A stretch of DNA of 64,000 nt from Cunninghamia lanceolata (lineage: Eukaryota; Streptophyta; Pinopsida; Cupressales; Cupressaceae): NCBI GenBank assembly GCA_027924645.1, contig BSBN01000252.1, forward strand, positions 2,542,001 to 2,606,000, in the 5' to 3' direction. Below are positions 25,001 to 37,000 of this stretch, one piece after another; positions within the stretch are counted from its first letter, which is position 1; every line of letters begins with the position of its first letter. The notes under the pieces are model-generated. The model was not told the origin of the DNA. It searched no databases and was given only the letters and a program-made list of their open reading frames with translations. A program made the translations under genes and the position numbers.

Positions 25001-28000
25001 GGTCCTACAAAATCACAATATGGTCAAGTCAACATGAAGTAGATCAAGAAAAAGAGGCAAGATATGTTAATGTGTTGAGTCAAGATGAATTGAGCATGGT
25101 GAGATTGCACATCATAGAATAGGCTTATCAATTTGCATTGAAAGCCGAAGAAAAGTTATCAAGGAGGCAACAAAACAAAAACAAGGGAAGAGATAAATCT
25201 TCAAGAGAGAAAAATCAGCCAAATGCTAAAAGAGAACAACATGGTCATGATAGAGAAGCAAGCACTCCTCGTGATCACAAACAAACATAGGGAGGAAGAA
25301 CATCATATCCTTCAAGAGGAAGTGAATGGTATGAAAGAGGAAGAGAGGATTTTTTGGACCTTGTTTCAGATGTGGGCAGCCAGGGCATATAACATATCAG
25401 TGTTCACAAGTCCAAACTGATGGAAATAGGAGGAATGAAGCTGGTGCTCACATTGCACAAGCTAAAGAGGAATCAATTGCATCAATTGAACATATGGAGG
25501 ACCCACAACATTGAGAGACTCTAATGATGAAGATAGTTTTGTTAAAACTAGCAAAGAAAGATAAAGAACCAGTTCAAAGTAAAAATCCTTTATGGACCAT
25601 TTATAAATCAAAAGGCAAATGTTGCAGAGTTATCATTGAAAGCAGTAGCACAAATAATTTGGATGAAGAGAGTGATACGCAAATCCATATAAGGATCGTG
25701 GTTACAAAAAGAACATCAAATCTTGGTAAATGAGTAATGTCCAGTCAATTTCAGATCAAAGGATATGGTGATGAGATATGGTGTAACAACATGCCAATGG
25801 ATGTATGTCATGTGTTGCTAGGTAGAACATGGCAATTTGATAGAAATGTTGTTCATTGTGGAAGAGCAAACACCTACACCCTTGAAAAGGAGACAAAGAA
25901 ATATACCCTAAGTCCCTTGAAGGGCAAAGAAGAGGAGATGTAATATCCCCAATGGGATCTGTTGGCCCACGATTGCCGTTAAACCAAAAGGTCGACCTGT
26001 CAATTTCCGATACAAGCGCCAGAGTTAATGAATCCACGGGAGGTGGTTAGTCCATGTCATGAATCCTGAGGCTGCGCTAAACACGGCACCAACCTTTCGG
26101 GAGACAAAAGCACCAACTTTCCAACAATCTCCCCCCCAGCAAAAGCACCAACTTTCCAACAATCTCCCCCCCAGCGCCAGCCCGGGGGGATTCGAACCCG
26201 TGACTTTTGGCTCTGATACCAATTGTTGGCCCACGATTGCCGTTAAACCAAAAGGTCGACTTGTTAATTTCCGATACAAGCGCCAGAGTTAATGAATCCA
26301 CGGGAGGCGGTTAGTCCATGTCACGAATCCCAAGGCTGCGCTGAACATGGCACCAACCTTTCGGGAGACAAAAGCACCAACTTTCCAACAGGATCTGCCC
26401 TAAAATACTGAAAATAAATTTCTGAATTCTGCACTGTAGTTTTCTGCTCAAAACCCTAATTTCTGATTTTATTTTCTGAATTCGAACATGTAAACACAGC
26501 GAACATATATATGCCCAAACATGACAAATAAACATGGCAAATGATGCTACAAGTTGATATCCATAACAAACATGAATTACACAATGTAGGGCATCGAAAT
26601 GCAACAACCAATTCTGATTTTCTGTAGAAAATTCTGTTGCTACAAATCTGATTATTCTGATCTGATTTTAACAATGATTTCTAGGGCACAAACATGACAA
26701 ACAATGCCCAGATTTCTGCACTACAAATCAGACCTATAAAATATGTTTGTACATACCAAATATATGCAAAATGGATGACAAATGATCAACCCTAGCTGGG
26801 CGAATTCTCCATGAGGTGCGCCTAGGGCTTGCTGCTCCAAAATACACTCAAATCGCCCTCCAAGATGGGCACTCAATATTACGGCGAACCCTAATGCAAG
26901 ATGCTCACAAAAAGCCACCAAAATGCTGCTCCAAAACTGATCTTCAAATCTGATTTATGCAATGATGCTCTTCTCCTCAAAATGTCACCAATGAAGCACA
27001 AATAGGACTCCGTGATGAATCCTCCACAATGATGGGGTAGGGTTTTGTCCAACTCACCACATTCGCAAGGGTTTTCGTCCTTGGAATGAAGGCTAGCAAA
27101 GTTGCAGCCAAAGAGTATGAAACTCAAGAGAAAACATGATGTGAATGATGATGACATGACTTGCAAATTACTTTCTTTTATAGCCATCTTTTCCCTCCCA
27201 AAGTTGGCTGACCACCCTTGGAAATTTTATTTATTTTATTTTCTCTTTTCTCCTCTAGCAGGGCCAACCTCATGCTAGGCGCCCAATTTCACTTCTTTTA
27301 TTTTATTTATTTTTTCCCTCCTTGGCCGAATCTCCTTGGGAACCAATTAAATTACCTTTTGATCTCTCCCTAGGTCGTCCACCTCCAAAATGAAATATTT
27401 TGAATTATTTTATTTTTTCTATGGCATCACAAAATTATCCAAAGTCATTTCACATCATCAATAAGCCCGACAAAATTAGTTAAATACATGATTTAACTAA
27501 TCAGAATATTCCCTTGCTTCTTCTACCTAGCCCACGGGAATAAAATAGGCTAACAGACTCCAGTGGGTGATCACTTAGAAAAAGAGGACATTATAGGAGA
27601 TGACTAGCAATACAAGAGTGTTGCTTGTATCAAGAAAGTTCTTTAAGATGGTGAAGATGGATAAGGCATGCTTCACCTTTATCTCAAAGTTTGTGCAAGG
27701 AGAGATGTCCACACAAGAACCAGCATCTATGCAAAAGAGGGCAGTAGTGCAGAAGTCAACTATTGCACAAAAGGAGATAGTTGCACAAAAAGCCACAATA
27801 TCAAAGGAAGTGAAGCACTTGTTGGATTAGTATACAAAGACTATGTCTAGTGACATGCTAGAGGTGTTACCACCTATGAGGAGTATTAGTCATCACATGG
27901 ATCTAATACAAGGGGTTAAGTTTACCAAACAATGCAGCTAATAGAATGACTCTCACAAAGGATGACGAGGTGAACAAACAAGTCAAAAAGGCTTGATCAA

Positions 28001-31000
28001 AGAAATTTTTGGCCTATGCGCAATTCTACCAATGTTAGCACCAAAGAAAGTGGGGAGTGAAGAATATACACAAATTGTAGAGACATAAACAAGATCATAG
28101 TAAGTACACGTTTCCATTACCAAACACGAACAACTCGATGAATTGTTTGAGTGGAGCGCGATACTTCGCAAAGATGGACTTGCAGAGTGGCTATCATCAA
28201 ATTGGAATTAGAGAAATAATGAATGGAAGACTACATTCAAAACAAAAGTAAGTTTGTATGAACAATCAGTCATGACATTTGGATTGACAAATGCTCTAAG
28301 ATAAACAAGATCATAGTAAGTACACGTTTCCATTGCCACACATGAACAACTCGATGAATTGTTTGAGTGGAGCGCGATACTTCACAAAGATGGACTTGAA
28401 GAGTGGCTATCATCAAATTGGAATTAGAGAAATAATGAATGGAAGACTACATTCAAAAAAGTTAAGTTTGTATGAACAATTAGTCATGACATTTGGATTG
28501 ACAAATGCTCTAAGTACATTCATGAGGTTGATGAATGAAGTGCTAAAGCAATACTTGGATAAATTTGTAATTATCTATTTAAATGATGTGCTGATTTTCA
28601 GTAGAACAAAGGCAGAACACCTAATGCACCTAAGACAAGTCTTGCAAGATTGAAAGAAGAAAAGTTGCTAATAAATTTGAAAAAGTGTAGTTTCATGAAA
28701 GAAGAATTGATATACTCGGGATTTGTAAACTCAAAGGATGGATTGAGGATGGATCGAGCAAAGGTGAAGGCAATATTGGAGCGGCTGACACCCAAAAGCC
28801 AATTTGAGGCACAAAGCTTCCGCACATTGGCAAGTTTCTACTTGCAATTTATCAAAAACTTAAACAGCAGTATATATATGCATCTGCCATTTGAGACAAT
28901 GAGAAGTGATAAAAGGGAGTTTAAGTGGAAAACTATAGCAGAAAAGAGAGTTGTTGAAGAAGAAAGTGACAAAACATCCAATGTTGGCACTGCCAAATTT
29001 TGGAAAATCATTCCTAGTAGATTGTGATGCTAGTGGGACAACAATCAGAGTTGTGTTGATTCAAGAGGGAAGACCTGGCATACCTCAGCGAAAAACTGAA
29101 TGACACAGAGAAAGTTCAGTTTATGATCTAGAGTTTTGTGTAGGCGCTAAAGAAATGGAGACATTATATCCTTCCAAAAGTGTTTGTGCTATACACAAAT
29201 TAGCAAGTACTGCAATTCATTAACAGCCAGGGTAGCTTAAGTAGAACTTTTGCAGAGTTACTTTTTTGTTCTGAAACATAGAATTTTTCCAGATTGGGAC
29301 CCAGCTCCATTCAGGCAAGTATGGAGCCAAGAGGGGCAAACCTGGAATCAGAACAAAAACACCATAAGAACAAAGCACAACACAAGAAATCATCCTGGAG
29401 AACCCAATATGGAAAGAAACTCCAAAAAAGTAAAGCAGTTTACCTTCTCTTGCCACTTTCTTTGCAATTTTACAGGCTCACTACCATCACAAGGCCTTCA
29501 GAGGAAGCATACATCACTTTTGCAACATCCTACACTTGTAGTTGGTCTACTACTTGCTACACATGCACATGCCTAGATGCACACAACTCCCTGGCACACT
29601 TTTCAACTAAGAACCTCTCAATCGCTGCATGAAAGAATTAAAGGATAAAAAAAAATTCCTTTACAATTACCCCTTTAGCGATATATGTATACAATTCAAC
29701 AAGTGACACCCAAAAGCCAACATAGTAGAAGAGATACTGTCTACAGCCATTGATTTTTGCTTGCTCACTTCTTTTGGGAAAATAGCCAACTGATTTGTAA
29801 TACCAACATGACACTTATGAAACTACAATGACACTTGCAAAACAGCCCTGACAAAAGCAAAAACACCACCTCATTTTTGGTGGTTCCATCACTCATATTT
29901 CTCATGAACCTACTTCAACTAAACTTGACTCTAAGGTTCTTGCTTGAATGCTCTACTAGTCTGCTCTTTGAAATTTGTAGCACCATGATTCTGTATCTTC
30001 CTTGTATCTGCTCTATATACAAACAAGAATGTTTTGTGTGAATCCATATCTGAAGTAGGCTGATTCTGATCTTCAACTTTATCTTGCACTATCTAACGTT
30101 TGTACAGGCGGTACTGCATTCAAAACCTTCTTTCTGGTCATGAAAAACAGATCAGGGATTGGGGAAGCTAGCAGAGAGAGGGAAGGCAAGTGGCATCTGG
30201 GATACAAATGAAGAAATAAGGCAATAATGGTTTGTATCATTGTTATTTACATGGACACTAAAATGGGAAGCTAGTCCCATGTCTAATGTTAAGATGTCTT
30301 TCTGCGTTAGGAGTGAGGATTAAGAGAACATCATTAGGTGAGCTAAAGTCACCCAGGGCATAGGAGGTGGTCACAGTATAGGGTAAAAAGTTGTGTGTGT
30401 GAGGAAAGAGAACATAGGAATGAGATTTACTGCAGAAATTTGTAACATGTTAGACTACAATAAAAGAAATGTAGGTTGGTTGTGAATGGAGTCACAGAAA
30501 ACGTGAGAAAAGAAAAAAGCAAAGGGAAAAGATATTAGGGGAATTCTCTGTGTAGGAAAACATAGTTTTCCCAATTTATAGAGCAAACATCCTTGATGAT
30601 TATAATCTTCCTCGAGCTCAACATGTGCACTCTTGGTCCATGTAAATGTTGAAATACCTCTTCAAAATCTGGTTCAAACACTAGTATATTTCACCATATT
30701 CCTCATAGATAAATGCACAAGCTAAAATATGACAACTAAAGATGAAGTGAGAGGTTCTAGACAACATATCATCCAACCTGTTAGTAACAACTGAACGAAA
30801 TAGTTGCAAAAACACCCATCCATTTGTTGCTCCTTGCTACAATTTTAATTGTTCCTGAAATTTTGGAGTCGTTTGATATTTGTGTGGATAATGATGTCTT
30901 TTCCTATTAGATAGAGTTTCCATTCCTTAGCAGCTCAGACAAAGGCAAACAATTCATTATATGAGCAATATTTCAAAAGTGCTCCATGAAATAACTATGA

Positions 31001-34000
31001 ATGATAACAAACAAGCTTAGCTACTTGTAATAAAACAGCCCCCATAGCATAATCATTAACATTTGTTTCCACCTAAAATAGTAGTTGCAAGTTAGGTATT
31101 GCCAAAACCGGTGGCTTGCTAATATTTTATTTCAACTAAACAAATGCATTTTGTTGAATTCTACCCCATGTCTTTACTTACCACTTGCCATTATGCAATG
31201 TAAAGCATTGCTATCGTGGAATACGATTTGATAAACTATCTCAAATATTGAACTACCCCTACAAAACTTATTGCCTCAATCACAATGAAAGGCTTGGATC
31301 ACTTTAAAATAGCTTCCAATTTTGCTAGATCAGCATTAAACTATCTGTCTCCAACCACTTGCCCCAAATAGACAGATGACTATTAGTCAAACTCGCATTC
31401 ATTCTCGTTGAGCGGCAATTTATTCTCCTTCAGAACATGCAAAATTTGCTTCATATGCATTAGATGTTCATCATAAGTTTTATTAAAAACCATTATATCA
31501 CCCAAGATCAAAAATCTACAAATGGTCTGAATATGTCATAAAAGCAGTTAGAGCATTATATAACCCAATAGAAAGTACAAGTCACTCATTCAAACCTTGT
31601 CTCGCCTTGAATGTCATTTTCCGTAAATTGCCCTCCTTGATTCTTACATCATGACACTTTGATCCAACATTAGTTTGGATATTCCACAATTTAACTCACC
31701 AACGCAAACCTTTCTTATGCACGCAGCATTTTGACTGATTAAGTTGTTCCTTACATAAAAATGCTAAAGAACAATCCTTTTGTCTCAATTTTGTTGTTGT
31801 TAAGTGCAAACATACATAAAGGAAGCATATATCAGCAAATATGAGAGAAATAACAAGTACAAAATGGACTCTACAAAGCCTTTGACCTGCCAAAACCCAA
31901 ATTGGGAGAAAACTCCAAAACAGTGAGGGATCTCCTCCTCATGTCACCATCTCCTTGAGCTTTACAAAGGTTTACTGCCTTCTATAGGGCTTCATGATCA
32001 TCTTACACATTCAAAAATATGACCAAGCACCCATACATTTCTGCTACTTCTCTCTGCCCTTCAATAAGACTACTTGGTTGTAGAAACTAAGTACATATCA
32101 GCCAATTACAACTGGAAAAAAAAAAAAACTACAATGTCCCATGGGGGTAACATATCCCATGGGTTACAAGAGAGATTTGAAAGGAAGCTCAAAGCTCTTC
32201 AAAATGCCAAAAGACAGAATCCCAAATGCCCCATCTTCCTCTGTTCCCACAGGGTCAATCATTTTATCCTGTATGAGACAGTTTTGGCTATAGACAAAAC
32301 CATCTTTTTTGCTCAAATTGTTAACTAGCCCATTCAATCTCAGTTAAAACTGTTTGCCATTTTCAGCTATGGTCAAATACATCGATGATGCTTGTTTTTC
32401 ATCATGATATCAGTCCCCTGAGTGTCCAGATCACTCAGGTGACTTTATCTATCTGTTCTGACCTGCTAAGTTCCCTGTAACTTTGTTTCTAATATTTGAC
32501 TTAAGGAAATGAGTCTTATGAGTGTCCTGTCATTGAAAAGTCTACAGAAGTATGATTAGTGGCAATGTTATCTGACTTCACCAACTTGTCTGATCCATTT
32601 TAGATCATGCCTGGATTTCAAATCAAACCTTGTGAAGTACTTAGCGTGTTGAAGTTGGTCCAATAAATAATCAAGCTATAGAAGAGAGTACCTGTTCTTA
32701 GAGGTTATCTTATACAAGACTCTATAGTCAATAAACATCCTCCATAAACCATCTTTCTTAAGCACAATAACATGAGAACCAAATGGCAAAGTGCTAGGCA
32801 TCTAACTAAGATTAAAGTTGTTTTCTTACTTTATTTGCTTCTATTAGTGACTGTCCATATAAAGACCAATGTTAGGAAGAGAATAATCTAACAACAATTG
32901 GATCTCACTCAACTACTCTCTTAGGTGGTATATCCTTGGGCTCTTGGAAAACATTTACTTAAATTGATGCAACTCTTCCATTCATCTTTGCTCTTTTTTA
33001 GTTAACATGCTAAAAGAAGCCATGTATTCAACCACCTCATTATCTGGCTTATCCCTCAAAAGAAACAACGTAAACTCCCCACCAACATTATTCAATCTTT
33101 TGGCTTAGTCCAAACTTAAATATTTGCACACTCAAAAATCAGTTAACAATTGAAAATGGAAGCAACATATTGGGCCATTTAAATGCACCAATAACAATTC
33201 TCCCCTTCGCAAGAACATGTACCTAAGCATGTAATAAAGTACAAGATTTACTAGAAATTGACATATATTTGAAAACAAAATTAGACAAAGGCCATGCCAC
33301 ATTTCAAATGTACCTAAAATAAGTGCATAATAATTGCAAACCACAAATATTTAGGCACCCACATTCACCCAAAAAAAAATCTAAAGCTCAACACATAGAT
33401 CACATATTGGACAAATAGAAAGTGTTGGCAACTTTATGAAATTTGTAATTAAGTGTAATAGCAGGATTTGTAAGATTAAAAGATTGCAAAAGGAAGAAAA
33501 AGCTAAGAATTTTGACCATAATGTATCACATAAAACACTTTACTACTAGAACTTAAAATCCTCTGCATCCACCCTCCCTCAAGTATTGGATATGGATCCA
33601 TGTTGGCACACCTTCAACATATCTTGGAACTATCTTGGTCACAACTCCTTTCTGAATGATTGGAATTGATGGATAGACCTGATGAGCCTTGCCTGTGAAT
33701 GAAGAAATCAAAGATTCAACTTGCATATTATAATGGTGTTTTGATATCAAACTGAGGGAAAAAGAAAGATGACTTTGTCCAAACCATCCGGGTTACGTAA
33801 TTTTATCTTCCTAGGACCATAAGCAGCTTCAAACGATGGGGGTTGGCTTTAATTTTGGCATCTTAGCCCTCAAGCTCAACATAACTTTAGGGATTACGAA
33901 GTTTATATCCAAACTAAATTCCCTTATAATAATGAATCTCATGAGTAGTAGTTGAGGAAATCAAAAGCAGCAATAGGAAGACCTTAGAAAAGAGTCTTAA

Positions 34001-37000
34001 ATCTTTGAACAAGGGTTGAAGCATTGTATGTTCCTATATTTTACAGTGAAGCCAAACAATTAGTGGACTTTGCTGGCAAACATACAATGCTGATAGACTT
34101 TGAATAAGATAAAAAATTTCAAATAGGGTTGCAGTTCCACTTGGGAGGTCTTCGCTAATGCAGCCGGAGGGAAAACCAACCATTTGTCTAAATGTGTCCA
34201 CTCCACGTCAAAGATTTTACATTGGATGGAGTCATATCTATCTCCATGAAAACCAACATCTACAATTATAGTTACTTTAAATAATGGTACAGTGACAACA
34301 CTGGCTTTTATGATTGGCTTAAAAGGTTGTAAAAGGACAGACAAGAACTGAAAAAGGTAATTTACACCCAAGACAACGGCAATATCTCACAAATATTGTA
34401 TGGCATTTAGAAGCAGCAAAGGAGAATGAAGAATTTGCATAGCTTTAAGTTAGCACAAATAGACAAACACCACAAGCAAAAGACTAGCCATTCTTTTAAG
34501 GAATTCATGAGGCTACACATATAGGGAGAAGTGGTTTTAGAGGCTTCTTGCCTTGACCCCAAGGTTTAACCATAGATAACTTTTCCATAAGTTCCAACGT
34601 CTGGATGTCTCAAGAGCAATGCATGGTAGCAAAATACCCTAGCACTAGCCCTGGAGATGCATGAGGATTTCAGGTTGTTACAAGCAGAAGAGGAAGAAAA
34701 GATTTCTTGCAATCCATCAAATGGTTTGCTATTTAATTTCATTAAATCCAACGGTTGATAAGACTCCAGACTCAAATGATTTTGATCTGGATCTTAGAGT
34801 GTATCCAGGGAACACTCTCATGAATCTAGATATATTATATGCATTAGTAATGTTAACAATGAGTCAGTAATAACAATCAAAGAATGACGTATAGGAAAGA
34901 TAATAGATAACTAAAAATTGTATTAATCTGTAGCCAGACTTGTATGACTATAAATCTTCCTCTAGCTACACCTTTGCAATGACTCACATTACTGAAATTA
35001 ATCATATAGATGTATATAGTACATTTCACAAGGAGGACGATTACATCAAGAACAGTTACAAAATGGTTGGGTTTCAGTAACTGCTGATGGTTTGCCTTCT
35101 TGTGGGTGTGACTGTTCATCTCACAGGTAGATGTTGATGGGCAAGTATTACGTCTTGGCATGAACTTTGGCAGCATGCTCTGACATGGCATGTGAGAATA
35201 TACAGAAACTGTTGACTTTGTGCACCAACTCTGGATGATTCAAACAAGTTGGATGCATGATGCAGCACTATGCTACATGGCACTGATCTTCTGAGACAAT
35301 GTCACTGAGGTGAGGCATCACTAAGAATAGCATGACTGATGTAAGTGCTACAAACGTGACATTGCATGGAGCTGCACAGCTACAGTGAGGATGCAGCCCG
35401 CCGCAACCCGGTTACACTAAAAACTCAAGGTAGATCATCTAAAGACCCACTTATATTTAGTGAAGGGAAGTATAGGAATTTAGTTTTCAATCTTCCCTTT
35501 ATTTTTAAAGAACTTAATATACTTCCTCCCTTTAGGAACTTCAGCAACATTATGTGTTCCTCATTTGTTTTTGAGAGTACTTTAGAGGCCGAATATATGG
35601 TTGGTTGGTATCTTGTTAGAGGGTATATAGTTCTATAGAGAATCATTTATTCTAGGCCTCCCAGCTATATGTTGAGAGTCTTGAGACATACATTTGTCTT
35701 ATAGGCACACATACTCTTGTTTTTATGAAGTATTATTCTTTACTTAAAAAGTCCTTTCTCATATGCTCACTCCATTCAAAGCAAAATAGTCTGGTTAAAA
35801 AGATCAATAAAAAGTAAGCCAGATATCACAAGCCTGCTTATGCAAAAACAAATCGAAAAGTCTTGTCAAAGAAGCTAGCCCAAAATGCATTACAATGTTG
35901 GACAGAACAGCCAGAGAGAACATTATATATAGATAAGAACTTAATATAGAAGAATGTGATCAACCATTGATCACATGTTCAACCCCATATTTCATGAAAG
36001 CTTCTGCTGTAGTGCCAGGATTTGAGCAGGGCCAATGCCAAATCAAGTAAAAAATATCAGTCACAAACCTATTACAAAAATAAAGCCAAATGCCAACAAG
36101 AAGACCCAAGAAAACAGCTTATACCAGGCAAAAAAACCTTGATATAGGAGAAAGTGATGAACCATTCATCACATATGTTCAATACCATAATTCAGGATGC
36201 CTTTAAGAAGCAGGATATAATTTGTGCTGAATTATAACTATTTACACTTTAAGAAGAAATATGTAAACAAAATCTTCAGAACAATAATTATCAAACAATA
36301 CAAAATACCATGAATTGAAATAAAGTAAACAAGAAAAAAATAACAATTCACAATAAGGCACAATTACCAGATTCATGGTAAAAATAAATAATATCATAGT
36401 AAGGCACATTGTAGATAAGGTGTATGTAGAATATTCCACTGAATGACAGAATTCAGTAAGGCTTTCACAACAGTAGACAACAAGTTATATTGCACAAGTA
36501 AGTGTGAGTGGATGACTGCTGCTGCCAAACATACTTATAGTTAAACAAGCTGAAGGACTCCAACAATGGTTAAGAGATAATGGAATAATACTGAGTAACG
36601 TAAAAGTTTGGAAAACTTAGTAACTTTTCCAACCTTTTTTTTCTAGATTTGTAAAATTCACAAAATCAGGGAAATGAAGTAGGCAAATCAAGTTCCTTAC
36701 ATCATGGCATTATATCCCTGTAAAGGAAGGGAACCTCAACATCTTTAACATTTGTGAGGTAATAAGAGAGAAAACCTTAAAAGAATGGCATAGTAACTAC
36801 TATTTTTTCTTTCAATGAACACAACTTCATTTTTTTGGTTATATAAAAAACCATGTATCAATCTAAATTACAATACTGATTCAGTTCTAAAACCTCATCT
36901 CATATTATTTACACAGTGCACTGAAATAGAACTTCAGAAAAACAACACATGCTCATAAACATCTTTATAGTTAAACCTTACTTTTCTTTACAGTATTTTA

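Larger units (their letters stand above)
25960..26390 (-). mobile_element. TRIM element (431 bp), 167-bp LTRs, TSD GGATC
   Basis: Two 167-bp direct repeats (25960-26126 and 26224-26390) start TGTTGG and end CCAACA. A 14-nt match to the 3' end of initiator tRNA-Met lies two bases from the right LTR and a G-rich polypurine tract lies beside the left LTR, so it reads on the minus strand. Flanks are GGATC (25955-25959 and 26391-26395). The internal part is only 97 bp and non-coding. This is a terminal-repeat retrotransposon in miniature, moved by proteins of another element. Confidence 0.93.
25939..27595. mobile_element. Solo LTR inserted in Ty3/gypsy relic, TSD GGAGA
   Basis: Begins TGTAATATCC and ends GGACATTATA (inverted ends, last CA changed to TA). 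Flanked by GGAGA at 25934-25938 and 27596-27600. Removing it restores the interrupted frame exactly. Its total of 1,657 bp includes the nested TRIM; the LTR itself is about 1,221 bp. A solo LTR normally arises by recombination between the two LTRs of a full element. No coding content seen. Confidence 0.85.
24460..29290 (+). mobile_element. Ty3/gypsy retrotransposon relic (gag-pro-RT-RNase H), interrupted
   Basis: Plus-strand fragments in Ty3/gypsy order: gag, CCHC zinc knuckle, aspartic protease region, RT and start of RNase H. The reading frame is cut between codons at 25938 by a solo LTR ending at 27595, after which the polyprotein resumes in frame (EEEM, then TSNTRVLL). No LTRs of its own and no integrase recognised; the right end is lost near 29290. 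Many stops and shifts. Confidence 0.85.

Noticed and set aside
26200..26224. Possible tRNA gene suggested by TTCGAACCC and CTCTGATACCA
   Set aside because: No 5' half, anticodon arm or acceptor pairing. It fits the TRIM primer site with a tRNA-like 3' part, not a tRNA gene.
25944..27594. Second LTR of the gypsy relic as explanation for the insert in its polyprotein
   Set aside because: The insert lies between two in-frame codons and has its own GGAGA target copies, so it is an independent solo LTR.
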